The notes: generated by a model from the sequence alone, not told the origin. 36,060 nucleotides of DNA from Spirochaetaceae bacterium (GCA_028818385.1 JAPPNY010000198.1:79615-115674), one strand, 5' to 3'; shown: positions 8,499 through 16,989, counted from the first letter of the stretch. A program made the numbers and translations.

Positions 8499-9113
8499 TC
8501 AGCCTCCCGGCGGCGACGCAGAGAGCGTAGCGATCATGTCGTAGTTGGCCTGTCTGGTGTGGAACTCGCCGACGGTCCTGAATCCCCACTTCCGGTAGAA
8601 GGCGACCGCCCGCTCGTTGCGCTGCTGGACGCCGCCGAGCAGCATGAGTCGCCGCCGGCCGAGTCCGTGCAGCCAGGGCACCAAGTGGCCCATCACCGCC
8701 GAGCCGACGCCGGTGTTCTGATACGCATCCTCGACCGACGGCGCCAGGTAGGCGTCGGTGCGGTCGTCCAGCGGCGTCCCGCGCGCCGCATAGCGCTTCA
8801 CATCGGCGTCCTGCATGCGAAATCCGACGATGAAGTAGGCGATGATCCGCGCGCCGTCGCCGTCCGCCACGGTCACCACGAACCGCACGACCTCCGTGTC
8901 GGTTCGCGTCTCCCTGCAGAGCCGGTCGGCGGTCTCCTGGTCGAACCGGTGGGGTCCGTAGAAGTCGCGCGTCCGCGGTGACAGGCTCGCGAAGTAGGCT
9001 CCGAGCAGCTCCCCGTCGTCATCGCGCAGGCAGCGCAGCGTGGCGCCGATCCCGGAGCGCAGCGCAAGGGTCGCCCGCAGGTCGGGCGGCCGCTCCGTCT
9101 CCCCGGCGGTCAC
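8499..9113 (-). CDS. GNAT-family N-acetyltransferase
   Basis: A 204-residue acyltransferase of the GNAT fold. The conserved acetyl-CoA loop is seen in YQNTGVGSAVMGHLVPWL, a weaker form of the usual Q/RxxGxG/A loop. It is followed by the motif-B segment QQRNERAVAFYRKWGFRTVGEF, an N-x-x-A-x-x-F/Y-Y-x-x-x-G-F signature. The start is the GTG at 9113, which shares GTGA with the stop of the upstream enolase-superfamily gene; the frame is also open further upstream, within that gene, without a better start. It is the last gene of the aldo/keto reductase operon, yet nothing indicates its acceptor. Family members modify amines on proteins, sugars or antibiotics. Confidence 0.88.
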   Translation of the reverse strand: MTAGETERPPDLRATLALRSGIGATLRCLRDDDGELLGAYFASLSPRTRDFYGPHRFDQETADRLCRETRTDTEVVRFVVTVADGDGARIIAYFIVGFRMQDADVKRYAARGTPLDDRTDAYLAPSVEDAYQNTGVGSAVMGHLVPWLHGLGRRRLMLLGGVQQRNERAVAFYRKWGFRTVGEFHTRQANYDMIATLSASPPGG

Positions 9114-10357
9114 GGCGAGCTCGCCCGATACCACTCGCGCTTCGGGTCGAAGAACTCCTCGTTGATGGACGCGCCGAGGCCGGGTCGGGCCGGCAGCGCG
9201 ACGTGGCCGTCGGCGACCTGGGGAACGTCGTCGATGAGCTTGGGATACACGGTGTAGATGTGCGCCCGCACCGTCTCCTGCAGCACGCAGTTGGGCAGCG
9301 CGGCGTTGAGGTGGATGCCGGCGTACAGCGTCAGCGGCCCGGTGCAGTCGTGGGTGCTCACCGGGAGATTGTATGCCTGCGCCATGTCCGCGATGCGCCT
9401 GCCCTCGGAGATGCCGCCCACCCAGGTGGGGTCGATCATGATGTAGTCGGCGGCCCGCTGCTGGAGCACCTCCGCGAAGTCGGGCCGGGTCAGGAGCATC
9501 TCGCTGGCGCTGATCGGCATGCGGCTCTGCCGCCGGAACTCGGCCAGCATGCCGATGTTGTCCATCTTCAGGATGTCCTCCAGCCACAGCGGCCTGACCT
9601 CCCGCAACGCTTCGGCGATGCGCATCGCGGCCGGGAACTGGAAGTGGGCGTGCCCGTCCACCAGCAGCTCCAGGTCCCAGCCGACCGCGTCGCGCATCGC
9701 GCGCAGCGGCCCCATCGCCTCCTCGATGGCGGACGCGCCGATGAGCGCCGGTCCGCCTTCGATCGCCGCGCGATCGAACGGCCAGACCTTCAGCGCCGTG
9801 TACCCCAGTTCGACCAGCTCTCTGGCAAGCGCCGCCGGCTCGTGCAGCGCCTGCCAGGTATCGGCCAGCGGCCCCGGTTCGCCGACCGATCCCATGCCGG
9901 GCCAGCCGTGCGCGCCCGCTCCGGCGCCGTAGCTCGGGTGGCCGCAACTGTTGTAGACCCGCACCCGCTCGCGCACCGGGCCGCCCAGCAGGCGATGGAT
10001 CGGTTGGCCGGTCGCCTGGCCGAGGATGTCCCACAGCGCCAGGTCGACCGCCGACAGGGCGCGCAGCTCGGCGCCGCGCACGCCGAAATTGGCGGCCCGC
10101 TCGTACAGGAAGCGCCAGTGGCTTTCGATCGCCAGCGCATCGGCGCCCAGCAGGCGGTGGCGGAACCAGTCGTGGATCACCGCCTCCACGGCTTCGGGCA
10201 GGTAGTAGCTCTCGCCGCAGCCCACCAGCCCCTGATCGGTATGGATGCGGCAGAAGATCAGCCCCTGAAACAGGTCCGCGGGGCGGTACGTCTCGATCCG
10301 GGTGATGCGGAGCGCCGTGTCCGGCGCCGGCAGCGGCGGCAGGTAGCCGGGGTTCAC
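9110..10357 (-). CDS. Enolase-superfamily enzyme with mandelate racemase geometry (sugar-acid dehydratase or racemase)
   Basis: A 415-residue protein of the mandelate racemase/muconate lactonizing branch of the enolase superfamily. Such enzymes abstract a proton alpha to a carboxylate, using Mg2+. Metal ligands are Asp234 (VDGHAHF), Glu260 (WLEDI) and Glu286 (SASEML). The His-Asp dyad is Asp309 (MIDPTW) and His336 (STHDCTGP). The intervals 26, 26, 23 and 27 equal those of mandelate racemase itself. Lys190 in LKVWPFD is a candidate second base, although it lies further from the first metal ligand than in that enzyme. The GTG start at 10357 forms a GTGA overlap with the aldo/keto reductase stop; the frame is open further upstream but only through that gene. 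Next to a reductase, an acid sugar such as an aldonate is the likeliest substrate. The specific acid is not predictable. Confidence 0.9.
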   Translation of the reverse strand: MNPGYLPPLPAPDTALRITRIETYRPADLFQGLIFCRIHTDQGLVGCGESYYLPEAVEAVIHDWFRHRLLGADALAIESHWRFLYERAANFGVRGAELRALSAVDLALWDILGQATGQPIHRLLGGPVRERVRVYNSCGHPSYGAGAGAHGWPGMGSVGEPGPLADTWQALHEPAALARELVELGYTALKVWPFDRAAIEGGPALIGASAIEEAMGPLRAMRDAVGWDLELLVDGHAHFQFPAAMRIAEALREVRPLWLEDILKMDNIGMLAEFRRQSRMPISASEMLLTRPDFAEVLQQRAADYIMIDPTWVGGISEGRRIADMAQAYNLPVSTHDCTGPLTLYAGIHLNAALPNCVLQETVRAHIYTVYPKLIDDVPQVADGHVALPARPGLGASINEEFFDPKREWYRASSP

Positions 10358-11385
10358 CGCGGGCCGCTTGCCGGACCCCGGTGGGGCAAGGGACGCAGGC
10401 TGGCGGCGTTCATCACGAACGGGCCGCCGTCTGCGGAGGCCTCGTCGAGCCGGGCCTTCTGCTCCGGCGGCAGGCGCCAGCCGACCGCCCCCACCGCCTC
10501 GTCGACGTGCTCCGGCAGGTCGGGGCCCAGGATCGGCGCGCTGAGCGCCGGATTCGCCAGCAGCCAGGCGATGGCCACCTGCGCCGGCGTCTTTCCCAGC
10601 TCGCCGGCGACGTCGACCAGGGCGGCGATCGCGGGTTCGGCGTAGTCCAGGACCCGGCTCGTGTCGGCGCTGTCGCGCCAGTGGCTTTCGGCCGGCAGCG
10701 GCCGGCCTCTGCGCACCTGTCCGGTGAGCAGGCCGATGGCGAGCGGGCTGTAGGTCATGAGGCCCAGACCGTGCCGGACGCACAGCGGCGCCAGGTCGTA
10801 CTCGGTGTGCCAGCGGTGCAGCAGGCTGTACTGGTACTGGAGCATCGCCGGCGCGGCCAGTCCCTCGCGCTCGGCTGTCCAGAGCATCTCCACGACCTCC
10901 GCCGCGTGGTGGTTGCTCACCCCCACGTGCCGCGCCTTGCCCTGCCGGACCACGTCGTCCATCGCCCGCAGCGACTCCTCCAGAGGCACGGTCGCGTCAG
11001 GCTGGTGCATGAGGTAGATGTCCACGTAGTCCATCTGCAGGCGGTGCAGGCTCCGGTCGATCTGTTCCAGGATGTACTCGCGCGACAGCCCCCGCTCGGA
11101 CGGCGCGTCGCCCATCGCCTGGCCCACCTTGGTAGTGATCACGAGCCGGTCACGCCCGCCCAGGCGCTTGACGGTCCGCCCCAGGAGCTCCTCGCTCCAT
11201 CCGCGGCCGTACACGTTGGCGCAGTCCAGGAAGTTGATCCCGAGATCGACCGCGCGCTCGATCGTGGTCATGCAGTGCTCATCCGTCAGCCCGCGGCGCT
11301 GGCGGCCACGAAACGCCACGCCGACGCAGAGCGCCGATGCGCGGATGCCGGTCGTGCCGAGCTGCCGATACTCCATCGACCTCAT
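10354..11385 (-). CDS. Aldo/keto reductase
   Basis: A 343-residue NAD(P)H-dependent (alpha/beta)8-barrel oxidoreductase. The catalytic tetrad is complete: Asp54 and Tyr59 in DCANVYGRG, Lys86 in TTKVG, and His127 in YLMHQPD. The middle SNHHAAEV and C-terminal cofactor region (LLANPALSAPILGP) are typical of the IolS/YghZ-like group, which includes sugar dehydrogenases. The start is the ATG at 11385, with an in-frame ATG at 11376 as an alternative. It is the first gene of an operon with the enolase-superfamily enzyme and the GNAT protein, joined by GTGA overlaps. I infer that it oxidises an aldose or reduces a keto-sugar whose acid form is handled by the next enzyme. Confidence 0.93.
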   Translation of the reverse strand: MRSMEYRQLGTTGIRASALCVGVAFRGRQRRGLTDEHCMTTIERAVDLGINFLDCANVYGRGWSEELLGRTVKRLGGRDRLVITTKVGQAMGDAPSERGLSREYILEQIDRSLHRLQMDYVDIYLMHQPDATVPLEESLRAMDDVVRQGKARHVGVSNHHAAEVVEMLWTAEREGLAAPAMLQYQYSLLHRWHTEYDLAPLCVRHGLGLMTYSPLAIGLLTGQVRRGRPLPAESHWRDSADTSRVLDYAEPAIAALVDVAGELGKTPAQVAIAWLLANPALSAPILGPDLPEHVDEAVGAVGWRLPPEQKARLDEASADGGPFVMNAASLRPLPHRGPASGPR

Positions 11386-11528
11386 CTTGACCGTCGGGGG
11401 ACTGTCGTGTCACGGGATCACGCGGTGTAGGGGCCGGACCAGTCTGCTTGGCGACCGCACCGCACGAGTGGGGTTTCACGTCCGCCTCAGCGATTCCTCA
11501 AGTTCTGTTGCGATAAGTGGACTCTTCT

Positions 11529-11539
11529 GTCAATTTGAC
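11529..11539. promoter_or_regulatory. Palindrome just upstream of the AbiEi start, possible operator
   Basis: GTCAA-T-TTGAC is a perfect 5-bp inverted repeat ending three bases before the ATG of the AbiEi-like gene. No SD is visible there. AbiEi antitoxins are known to repress their own promoter by binding inverted repeats, so this may be a half or whole operator. It is short and could be chance. The remaining 143 bases up to the divergent aldo/keto reductase show no clear promoter. Confidence 0.4.
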
Positions 11540-11542
11540 GCC

Positions 11543-12175
11543 ATGAAATTCGCCGAACTCGCAGCCCGGATCCCGCCGAACGGGCTGTTCAGGACGGGGC
11601 AGATTCTTGCCGGAGAGCGTTCTCCCCCCGATCTCCGAAGACAATTGCACCGGTGGACCCACAGCGGCCGCATTCTCCAACTGAGACGCGGGGTCTACCT
11701 TCTCCGCGCGCCGTACGCGAAAGCGTCCGCCCATCCCTTCGCGGTCGCCGGAGCGCTCAAGAGAGCCTCCTACGTGAGCCTCCACTCGGCCCTGGCCTAC
11801 CACGGGATGATTCCGGAGTTCGTACCCGTCACCACCAGCGTCACGAGTGGCCGGCCGGAGGAGATCGAAACTCCGTCCGGGCGCTTTCAGTTCCGGCACG
11901 TGAGCGCGCGACTGCTGTTCGGCTTCTCGGAGGTCGAGATCGCTCCGGGACAGCGAGCGCTGCTCGCCTCGGCCCAGAAGGCGCTGGTTGACCTGTTGTA
12001 CCTGACGCCACACAGCGATCAGGAAGCCTACCTGCGGGAGCTGCGCGTGGAGCCCGCCGAGTGGTTTGACCGGGAGACCCTGCGCGAGACCGTCCAGCGC
12101 GCCGGATCGCGCAAGGTCGAGCGCGCCGTGCGGCTGCTGCTCGAACGCTGGGACGACGAAGAGGCGGAGGCGTGA
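11543..12175 (+). CDS. AbiEi-like type IV antitoxin and transcriptional repressor
   Basis: A 210-residue antitoxin of the AbiEi/COG5340 family. Residues 12-55 form the N-terminal winged helix-turn-helix, including FRTGQILAG, RRQLHRWTHSGRI and the wing LRRGVYLL. The next domain begins with YVSLHSALAYHGM, a hallmark of the family, and ends in a helical region (AQKALVDLLYLTP) that completes the AbiEi C-terminal domain. The frame extends well upstream, but the ATG at 11543 gives the expected N-terminus and size. It overlaps the toxin gene by GTGA, so antitoxin and toxin are translated together. In the known systems the antitoxin does not bind the toxin directly (type IV) but represses the operon. 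Together they can abort phage infection. Confidence 0.9.
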   Translation: MKFAELAARIPPNGLFRTGQILAGERSPPDLRRQLHRWTHSGRILQLRRGVYLLRAPYAKASAHPFAVAGALKRASYVSLHSALAYHGMIPEFVPVTTSVTSGRPEEIETPSGRFQFRHVSARLLFGFSEVEIAPGQRALLASAQKALVDLLYLTPHSDQEAYLRELRVEPAEWFDRETLRETVQRAGSRKVERAVRLLLERWDDEEAEA

Positions 12176-12990
12176 AGTCCCTGCTCATGGACCTGCTGGC
12201 GGACGAGCCGGACGCCTTCCAGGGACGGAGCACCGCCCGCGAGTACCTGCAGGCCAGAATCCTGCTCGCCCTGCAGGACCACGGCTCATTCACCGACTGG
12301 GCGTTCGTCGGCGGTACGGCGCTGCGGTTCCTGTACCGGCTCCCTCGTTACTCGGAGGACCTGGACTTCTCGCTCCTCGCCGCCGGGCGGGACGCGCGAT
12401 TCGAATCGCTGATGCGCTCGGTACGCCACGATCTGACGGCCGAGGGATACGAGGTGGAGATTCAGTCCCGCGCCCGAGGGGCAGTCACCATCGGCATGGT
12501 GAAGTTCGGGAGGTTGCTGTATGAAGCGGGGCTGTCACCACACGCGAGTCAGGTTCTCGCGATCCGGGTCGAGATCGACACCAATCCGCCAGCCGGCGCC
12601 GATTGCGACACGAGCGTGGTCCGCACGTTCGGCATGCTCAACCTGCTGCACCATGATCGTGCGTCGCTGTTTGCCGGCAAGCTGCATGCCGTGCTCATGC
12701 GCGCCTACACGAAAGGCCGCGATCTCTACGACCTGGCCTGGTACCTGTCCGATCCGGAGTGGCCGGCCCCCAACCTGCGGCTGCTCAACAGCGCCCTTCG
12801 GCAGACCGGCTGGGCCGGCGCGCCGGCGACGCCGGCGACGTGGCGTGAGCTGGTCGCCGACAAACTGCAGTCGATTGACTGGAGCGTCGCACGAAACGAT
12901 GTCTCTCCGTTTCTGGAGCGACGACAGGATGCGGACCTGGTCGATCGCGACGTTCTGCTGGGGCTTCTGGGCCAGCGAAGGGAATCTTAG
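12172..12990 (+). CDS. AbiEii-like nucleotidyltransferase toxin
   Basis: A 272-residue toxin of the AbiEii/AbiGii family, a DNA-polymerase-beta-like nucleotidyltransferase. Motif I is FVGGTALRFLY at residues 45-55. The catalytic acidic motif RYSEDLDFSL follows, with Asp63 and Asp65. The family-specific motif with Lys170 (GKLHAVL) and GRDLYDLAWYL (Asp184, Asp187) completes the active site. Known members transfer nucleotides to tRNA or other acceptors and stop growth. The start is the GTG at 12172 inside GTGA. All catalytic residues are present, so the toxin is likely functional. It ends 16 bases before a convergent permease gene. Confidence 0.92.
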   Translation: MKSLLMDLLADEPDAFQGRSTAREYLQARILLALQDHGSFTDWAFVGGTALRFLYRLPRYSEDLDFSLLAAGRDARFESLMRSVRHDLTAEGYEVEIQSRARGAVTIGMVKFGRLLYEAGLSPHASQVLAIRVEIDTNPPAGADCDTSVVRTFGMLNLLHHDRASLFAGKLHAVLMRAYTKGRDLYDLAWYLSDPEWPAPNLRLLNSALRQTGWAGAPATPATWRELVADKLQSIDWSVARNDVSPFLERRQDADLVDRDVLLGLLGQRRES

Positions 12991-13006
12991 CGAACGGTGC
13001 CCGGGC

Positions 13007-13831
13007 TCAGGCGTTGGCCGCGTCGCGGCGGAAGGCCCAGCCGGTGAGGCGGCGCTCCAGCCAGGCGAAGGCTGCGTACATGCCGATGCCCTCCACGGCC
13101 AGCGCCCACAGGCCGGCGAACACCAGCGGTACCTCGAAGTTGGCCTGGGCGATCAGCAGCATGTGGCCGATGCCGACGTTGGCGGCCACCGTCTCGGAGA
13201 TAACAGAGCCGACGAACGCCAGGGTGATCGCCACCTTCAGGGAGCCGAAGAAGTACGGCAGCGCGCGCGGGATGCCGACCTTGAGCATGATGTCCCGCCG
13301 GTGGGCTCCCAACGCACGCAACACGTCCTCCAGCTCCGGCTCCAGGGTCGCCAGTCCCGTGGCGACGTTGACGACGATGGGGAAGAAGGAGATCAGGAAC
13401 GCGGTGAGGATGGCGGGAGGCGAGCCGATGCCGAACCACAGCACCAGGATCGGCACCACGGCCACTTTCGGGACGCAGTTGAAGCCGATCATGATCGGAT
13501 ACAGGCCGTTGTAGATCGTCTTCGACCAGCCGATGATCAGGCCGAGCAGCAGGCCGAATCCCACCGCGATGCCGAACCCGGCAAGCGTCGTCCACAGCGT
13601 CTGCAGAGAGTTGACGAACAGTGCGCGGCGGAACTCGGAGAAGGTGGAGAGGATCAGGGTCGGCGGCGGCAACACGTAGGTGGGGATCCGGAACACCCGG
13701 CAGACCGCCTCCCAGAGCAGGAAGCCGGCCACGGTCATCACCCACGGCGACAGCTTCTCCCGCCAGCGCATGCGCACCGCGGCGGCCGGCTGTGCGGACA
13801 CCTGCGGAGGTGGTTCGGCCGACGTCGACAT
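13007..13831 (-). CDS. ABC transporter permease, SsuC/TauC/ThiX type
   Basis: A 274-residue inner-membrane permease of the nitrate/sulfonate/taurine/pyrimidine-precursor import group. The first membrane segment is WVMTVAGFLLWEAV, followed by RIPTYVLPPP, which is highly typical of this group. The EAA loop reads VLRALGAHRRDIMLKVGIP. The ATG overlaps the stop of the ATPase gene by one base (TGATG). It is the last gene of the importer and probably of the whole minus-strand run. Confidence 0.93.
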   Translation of the reverse strand: MSTSAEPPPQVSAQPAAAVRMRWREKLSPWVMTVAGFLLWEAVCRVFRIPTYVLPPPTLILSTFSEFRRALFVNSLQTLWTTLAGFGIAVGFGLLLGLIIGWSKTIYNGLYPIMIGFNCVPKVAVVPILVLWFGIGSPPAILTAFLISFFPIVVNVATGLATLEPELEDVLRALGAHRRDIMLKVGIPRALPYFFGSLKVAITLAFVGSVISETVAANVGIGHMLLIAQANFEVPLVFAGLWALAVEGIGMYAAFAWLERRLTGWAFRRDAANA

Positions 13832-14649
13832 CAGATGACCCGGTGCCGCGCGATGTGGTCGCGCAGCTCCTGGACGATGGTGACGAACTCGGGGGTATAG
13901 CATTCCTCGGGCTCGCGCGGCCTGGGCAGGTCGATGGTCCGGGTGACATCGATCCGGCCGGGGCGCGCGCTCATCACGTGCACGGTGTCGGCCAGGAACA
14001 CCGCTTCGCGCAGGTCGTGGGTGACCAGGATCACCGTGAACCGCTTGCGCTCCCACAGGTCGCGGAGCACGCACCACAGCTCCTCGCGCGTGAACGCGTC
14101 CAGGGCGGCGAACGGCTCATCGAGCATCAGCAGGTCCGGCTCGTGAATCAGGGCGCGGCACAGCGACGCCCGCTGCTGCATGCCGCCCGAAAGCTGCCAC
14201 GGGTAGTGATCACCGTACCCGGACAGGCCCACCAGCCCCAGCAACTCCTCGGCCGCCGCCTCGTACTCCGCACGCCGCGAACGAAGCTGGCGCCGGTGCG
14301 GCTGCACGATCTCCATCGGCAGCAGGATGTTGTTCAGCGTGGTGCGCCACAGCAGCAGGGTCGGATTCTGGAACGCCATGCCGACGATCTTCAGCGGTCC
14401 GGTAACCGGCTCGCCGGCCACGACCGTGGCGCCGGCGCGGGCGGGAAGCAGGCCGGACACCAGCTTCATCAGCGTCGACTTGCCGCACCCGCTCGGCCCG
14501 ACCACGGCGGCGAACTCGCCCCGGCCCACCTGCAGGTCCATGCCGTGCAGGACGAGCGGGGCGGCAGGGTCGCCGCCATAGGTCAGGCTGACGTCTCGCA
14601 GCTCGACAAACGCGTCGTTCTGTGTGCGTTCGCTCCCGCCCGCCCCCAC
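13831..14649 (-). CDS. ABC transporter ATP-binding protein, SsuB/TauB/ThiZ type
   Basis: A 272-residue ATPase that drives the neighbouring permease. With the GTG at 14649 as start, Walker A is GPSGCGKS at 51-58. The Q-loop is AFQNPTLLLWRT, the ABC signature is LSGGMQQR, Walker B with D-loop is LLMLDEPFAALD, and the switch His lies in VTHDL. The frame is open another 42 codons upstream into the binding-protein gene, but those residues are low-complexity, and the GTG lies 7 bases after the binding-protein stop. The operon order is binding protein, ATPase, permease. Confidence 0.93.
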   Translation of the reverse strand: MGAGGSERTQNDAFVELRDVSLTYGGDPAAPLVLHGMDLQVGRGEFAAVVGPSGCGKSTLMKLVSGLLPARAGATVVAGEPVTGPLKIVGMAFQNPTLLLWRTTLNNILLPMEIVQPHRRQLRSRRAEYEAAAEELLGLVGLSGYGDHYPWQLSGGMQQRASLCRALIHEPDLLMLDEPFAALDAFTREELWCVLRDLWERKRFTVILVTHDLREAVFLADTVHVMSARPGRIDVTRTIDLPRPREPEECYTPEFVTIVQELRDHIARHRVI

Positions 14650-14656
14650 GGCGGCG

Positions 14657-15685
14657 CTACTGTAGCATCCGCTCCGAAGCGTCCGGCAGGTACTCGCTGG
14701 TGAACACGTCCTGTGGTGCCGGCGGCGCCATGGAGAACTCGTAGGTGACCCCGATCTGCTCGATGGAAGAGGCAAACCGCGCCGGGTCGACGTCGCCGAA
14801 GCCGTGCTCCTGCACGTACGCCGTGTTGACGTTGTCGGCGATGGACATCTCCAGGCGCTCCAGCTCCACCGGCTCCTTCGCCACCAGGTTGCGCTCCAGC
14901 ACGTGCTTCACGGCGGCGGCCGGATCGGCCACCACGTCCTGCCAGCCCCTGATGGTGGCTCGCACGAAGCCCTTCACCGCGTCCGGGTTCGCGGCGGCGA
15001 ACTCGGGATTGACGATGATGGTGTTGCCGTACAGGTCCAGCCCGTAGTCGGTCATCAGGAACACGCGGATCTCGTCCGGCGGCACGTCGTTCGCCTTGAG
15101 GTTGAGGAACGAGGAGAAGGAGTAGCCGGTGATGGCGTCCACCTGACCGGCCACCAGCATCGGCTCGCGCACCGGGAAGCCGACGCTCTCGATCGTCACC
15201 TTGCTGGCGTCGATGTCGTTCTCCTTCACGAACGCCTTCCACTGCGCATAGGCGCCGTCGGGAGCCGGCGCGCCGAGGATGCGCCCTTCCAGGTCGCGCG
15301 GCTCCTCGATGCCGGTGCTGGCAAGCGTCACGATCGCGAAGGGCGGCGCGTCGTAGACCATCAGGATTCCCTTGATCCCGACGTCCGGGTTCTGGTCGCG
15401 GAACTTGATGAGCGAGTTGATGTCGGCGAAGCCGAACTGGTAGACGCCGCTGGCGACGCGCGGGATCGCCTCCAGCGAGCCCTGGCCGGTGTCGATGGTG
15501 ACGTCCAGCCCCTCATCGGCGTAATAGCCCTTGTCGTCGGCGAGCAGATAGGCAGCGCTCGGCCCCTCGAACTTCCAGTCGAGCGAGAACTTGACGGCGA
15601 GCTGGTCGGCGCCGGCGGCGCCCGCCCCAAGCAGTGCGCACGCGACGGCGGCCAGCACCAGCGCAGCGCGATGAACGGTCTTCAT
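14657..15685 (-). CDS. ABC substrate-binding protein, NMT1/THI5-like
   Basis: A 342-residue periplasmic binding protein of the NMT1/SsuA superfamily. Members bind pyrimidine precursors of thiamine, riboflavin, sulfonates or nitrate. A perfect AGGAGG lies 6 bases before the ATG. The signal peptide has a Lys/His/Arg start and a hydrophobic core, with likely cleavage at AGA-DQLA near residue 26; Cys16 lacks a convincing lipobox. The mature start LAVKFSLDWKFEGPSAAYLLADDKGYY-type segment (residues 29-55) is the family hallmark, and GSLEAIPRVASG is the ligand loop. The ligand cannot be set by eye: no TPP or FMN riboswitch hallmark is seen upstream. The gene follows the AGE epimerase by 52 bases. 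Confidence 0.92.
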   Translation of the reverse strand: MKTVHRAALVLAAVACALLGAGAAGADQLAVKFSLDWKFEGPSAAYLLADDKGYYADEGLDVTIDTGQGSLEAIPRVASGVYQFGFADINSLIKFRDQNPDVGIKGILMVYDAPPFAIVTLASTGIEEPRDLEGRILGAPAPDGAYAQWKAFVKENDIDASKVTIESVGFPVREPMLVAGQVDAITGYSFSSFLNLKANDVPPDEIRVFLMTDYGLDLYGNTIIVNPEFAAANPDAVKGFVRATIRGWQDVVADPAAAVKHVLERNLVAKEPVELERLEMSIADNVNTAYVQEHGFGDVDPARFASSIEQIGVTYEFSMAPPAPQDVFTSEYLPDASERMLQ

Positions 15686-15737
15686 GAGAACCTCCTGTCG
15701 TTATTGGCAAGGAGCGTATCACCCCTGCCGCGGGCGG

Positions 15738-16949
15738 CTACACCCCTTCGGTGGACGCCAGCCGCCGCAGGCAGTCGATGCCGTAGATCAGCGCGCGCGG
15801 CAGGTGAAACGGGTCCTTGACAGCCAGCCCCTTGACCGCGACGGGGGCCGGCCGTCCGGCCCGATCCAGGTTCTGATGCCAGTCGCCGGCGGCCGCCGGA
15901 AACCGGCTGAACGCGTAGTCGTGCACCCGCCAGTACCACTCCATCAGCCACTCCTGACCGGTGAGCTCGAAGAAGCGGAGCAAGGTCACGAACGCCTCGG
16001 TGTGCGGCCACCAGACCTTGGCGTCGGGCGCGTGCCAGCGCGGCGTGCCGCCGGTCAGGTGGCAGGCCAGAAAGAGCCCGCCCAGCTCGTCATCCCAGCC
16101 GCGCTGCAGGCTCCAGCGGATCACGTCCACGGCGGCGCGCAGGCGCTCGGAGCGCCGCGGGTGGCCGCGGTAGACCCGCTCCATGAACCACATGGACTCG
16201 ATCGCGTGGCCGGGCACCAGCGTGTTGCCCACGTCGTCATCCCGGTAGCCCCCTCCCGGCCGCACGAACTCCAGCAGCGCCTCGAGCTCCGGGTGCACGT
16301 GCCAGGCGAACACGCGATCGGCAAGCTCCACCGCCCGCGCACACAACGCGTCGTCTCCGCCGATGCGGCCGACGTGGTCGAACACCATCGCGAACATCAT
16401 CCAGACGCCGTGCGCGGCGAACCGCGGAGGAATCGGGTGCGGCGCGGTTGGCAGCTCTTCATGGCGCTCCAGCACGGGACCGAGCCGGCGCAGCGTCTGC
16501 ACTGCGGCGTCCAGTGCGGTGCGGTCACCCGTAGCGCGCGCGTACTCGGCCAGTCCGTAGGCGGCGAAGCCGTCGACGTAGACGCTGGCCGGGGGCCGCG
16601 ACACGCTGCCGTCGCGGTGCAGGGCGAAATGCCACCTGCCCGCGTCGTCGCGCCCGTGTCGGAGCAGGAACGCTGCGATCGGCCCGGCCATCTCCAGCCA
16701 CGAGGGATCGCCGTCGAAGTCGTTGTACAGGCTGGCGAAGGTGAACAGCGCCCGGCCCTGCGACCACAGGTACTTCTCGGTCGAGGTCACCCGTCCGTCG
16801 TCGGTGATGATGTTGGTGACCCCGCCGTGCTCAAGGTCGATCGCCCGCTCGACCCAGAACGGCATCACGTGCCGGGTCAGGTGCTCGCGGTAGAAGCGCA
16901 GCAGGCCGGGGAAGCCGGCATCGCGCAGTTCCGCGGTTGCGGGGATCAT
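15738..16949 (-). CDS. AGE-family sugar epimerase/isomerase
   Basis: A 403-residue (alpha/alpha)6-barrel protein of the N-acylglucosamine 2-epimerase superfamily, which also includes mannose isomerases and cellobiose 2-epimerases. Conserved stretches are WSQGRALF (62-69), PGHAIESMWF with His248, KVWWPHTEA with His316, and KDPFHLPRALI with His382. His248 and His382 match the two catalytic His of known AGE enzymes. It lies 40 bases after the DUF4340 gene and 52 bases before the importer genes. It may be co-transcribed with either, but no functional link is obvious. The exact sugar is unknown. Confidence 0.92.
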   Translation of the reverse strand: MIPATAELRDAGFPGLLRFYREHLTRHVMPFWVERAIDLEHGGVTNIITDDGRVTSTEKYLWSQGRALFTFASLYNDFDGDPSWLEMAGPIAAFLLRHGRDDAGRWHFALHRDGSVSRPPASVYVDGFAAYGLAEYARATGDRTALDAAVQTLRRLGPVLERHEELPTAPHPIPPRFAAHGVWMMFAMVFDHVGRIGGDDALCARAVELADRVFAWHVHPELEALLEFVRPGGGYRDDDVGNTLVPGHAIESMWFMERVYRGHPRRSERLRAAVDVIRWSLQRGWDDELGGLFLACHLTGGTPRWHAPDAKVWWPHTEAFVTLLRFFELTGQEWLMEWYWRVHDYAFSRFPAAAGDWHQNLDRAGRPAPVAVKGLAVKDPFHLPRALIYGIDCLRRLASTEGV

Positions 16950-16989
16950 TCCGGCCGCTGCTCTCTCCGCCCTCGGCCCGACCGGCTGT

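Noticed and set aside
8978..10645. A 555-codon plus-strand frame over the enolase-superfamily gene
   Set aside because: Low-complexity Arg/Gln/Asp-rich, while the minus-strand gene has complete active-site motifs.
12820..12842. Short GCCGGCGAC repeat inside the AbiEii gene
   Set aside because: It encodes Ala-Pro-Ala-Thr in frame and is an ordinary GC-rich codon repeat, not an independent element.
15686..15737. TPP or FMN riboswitch before the NMT1/THI5-like binding protein
   Set aside because: The gap is only 52 bases and lacks the conserved riboswitch cores (for example CTGAGA); an SD is the only clear element.
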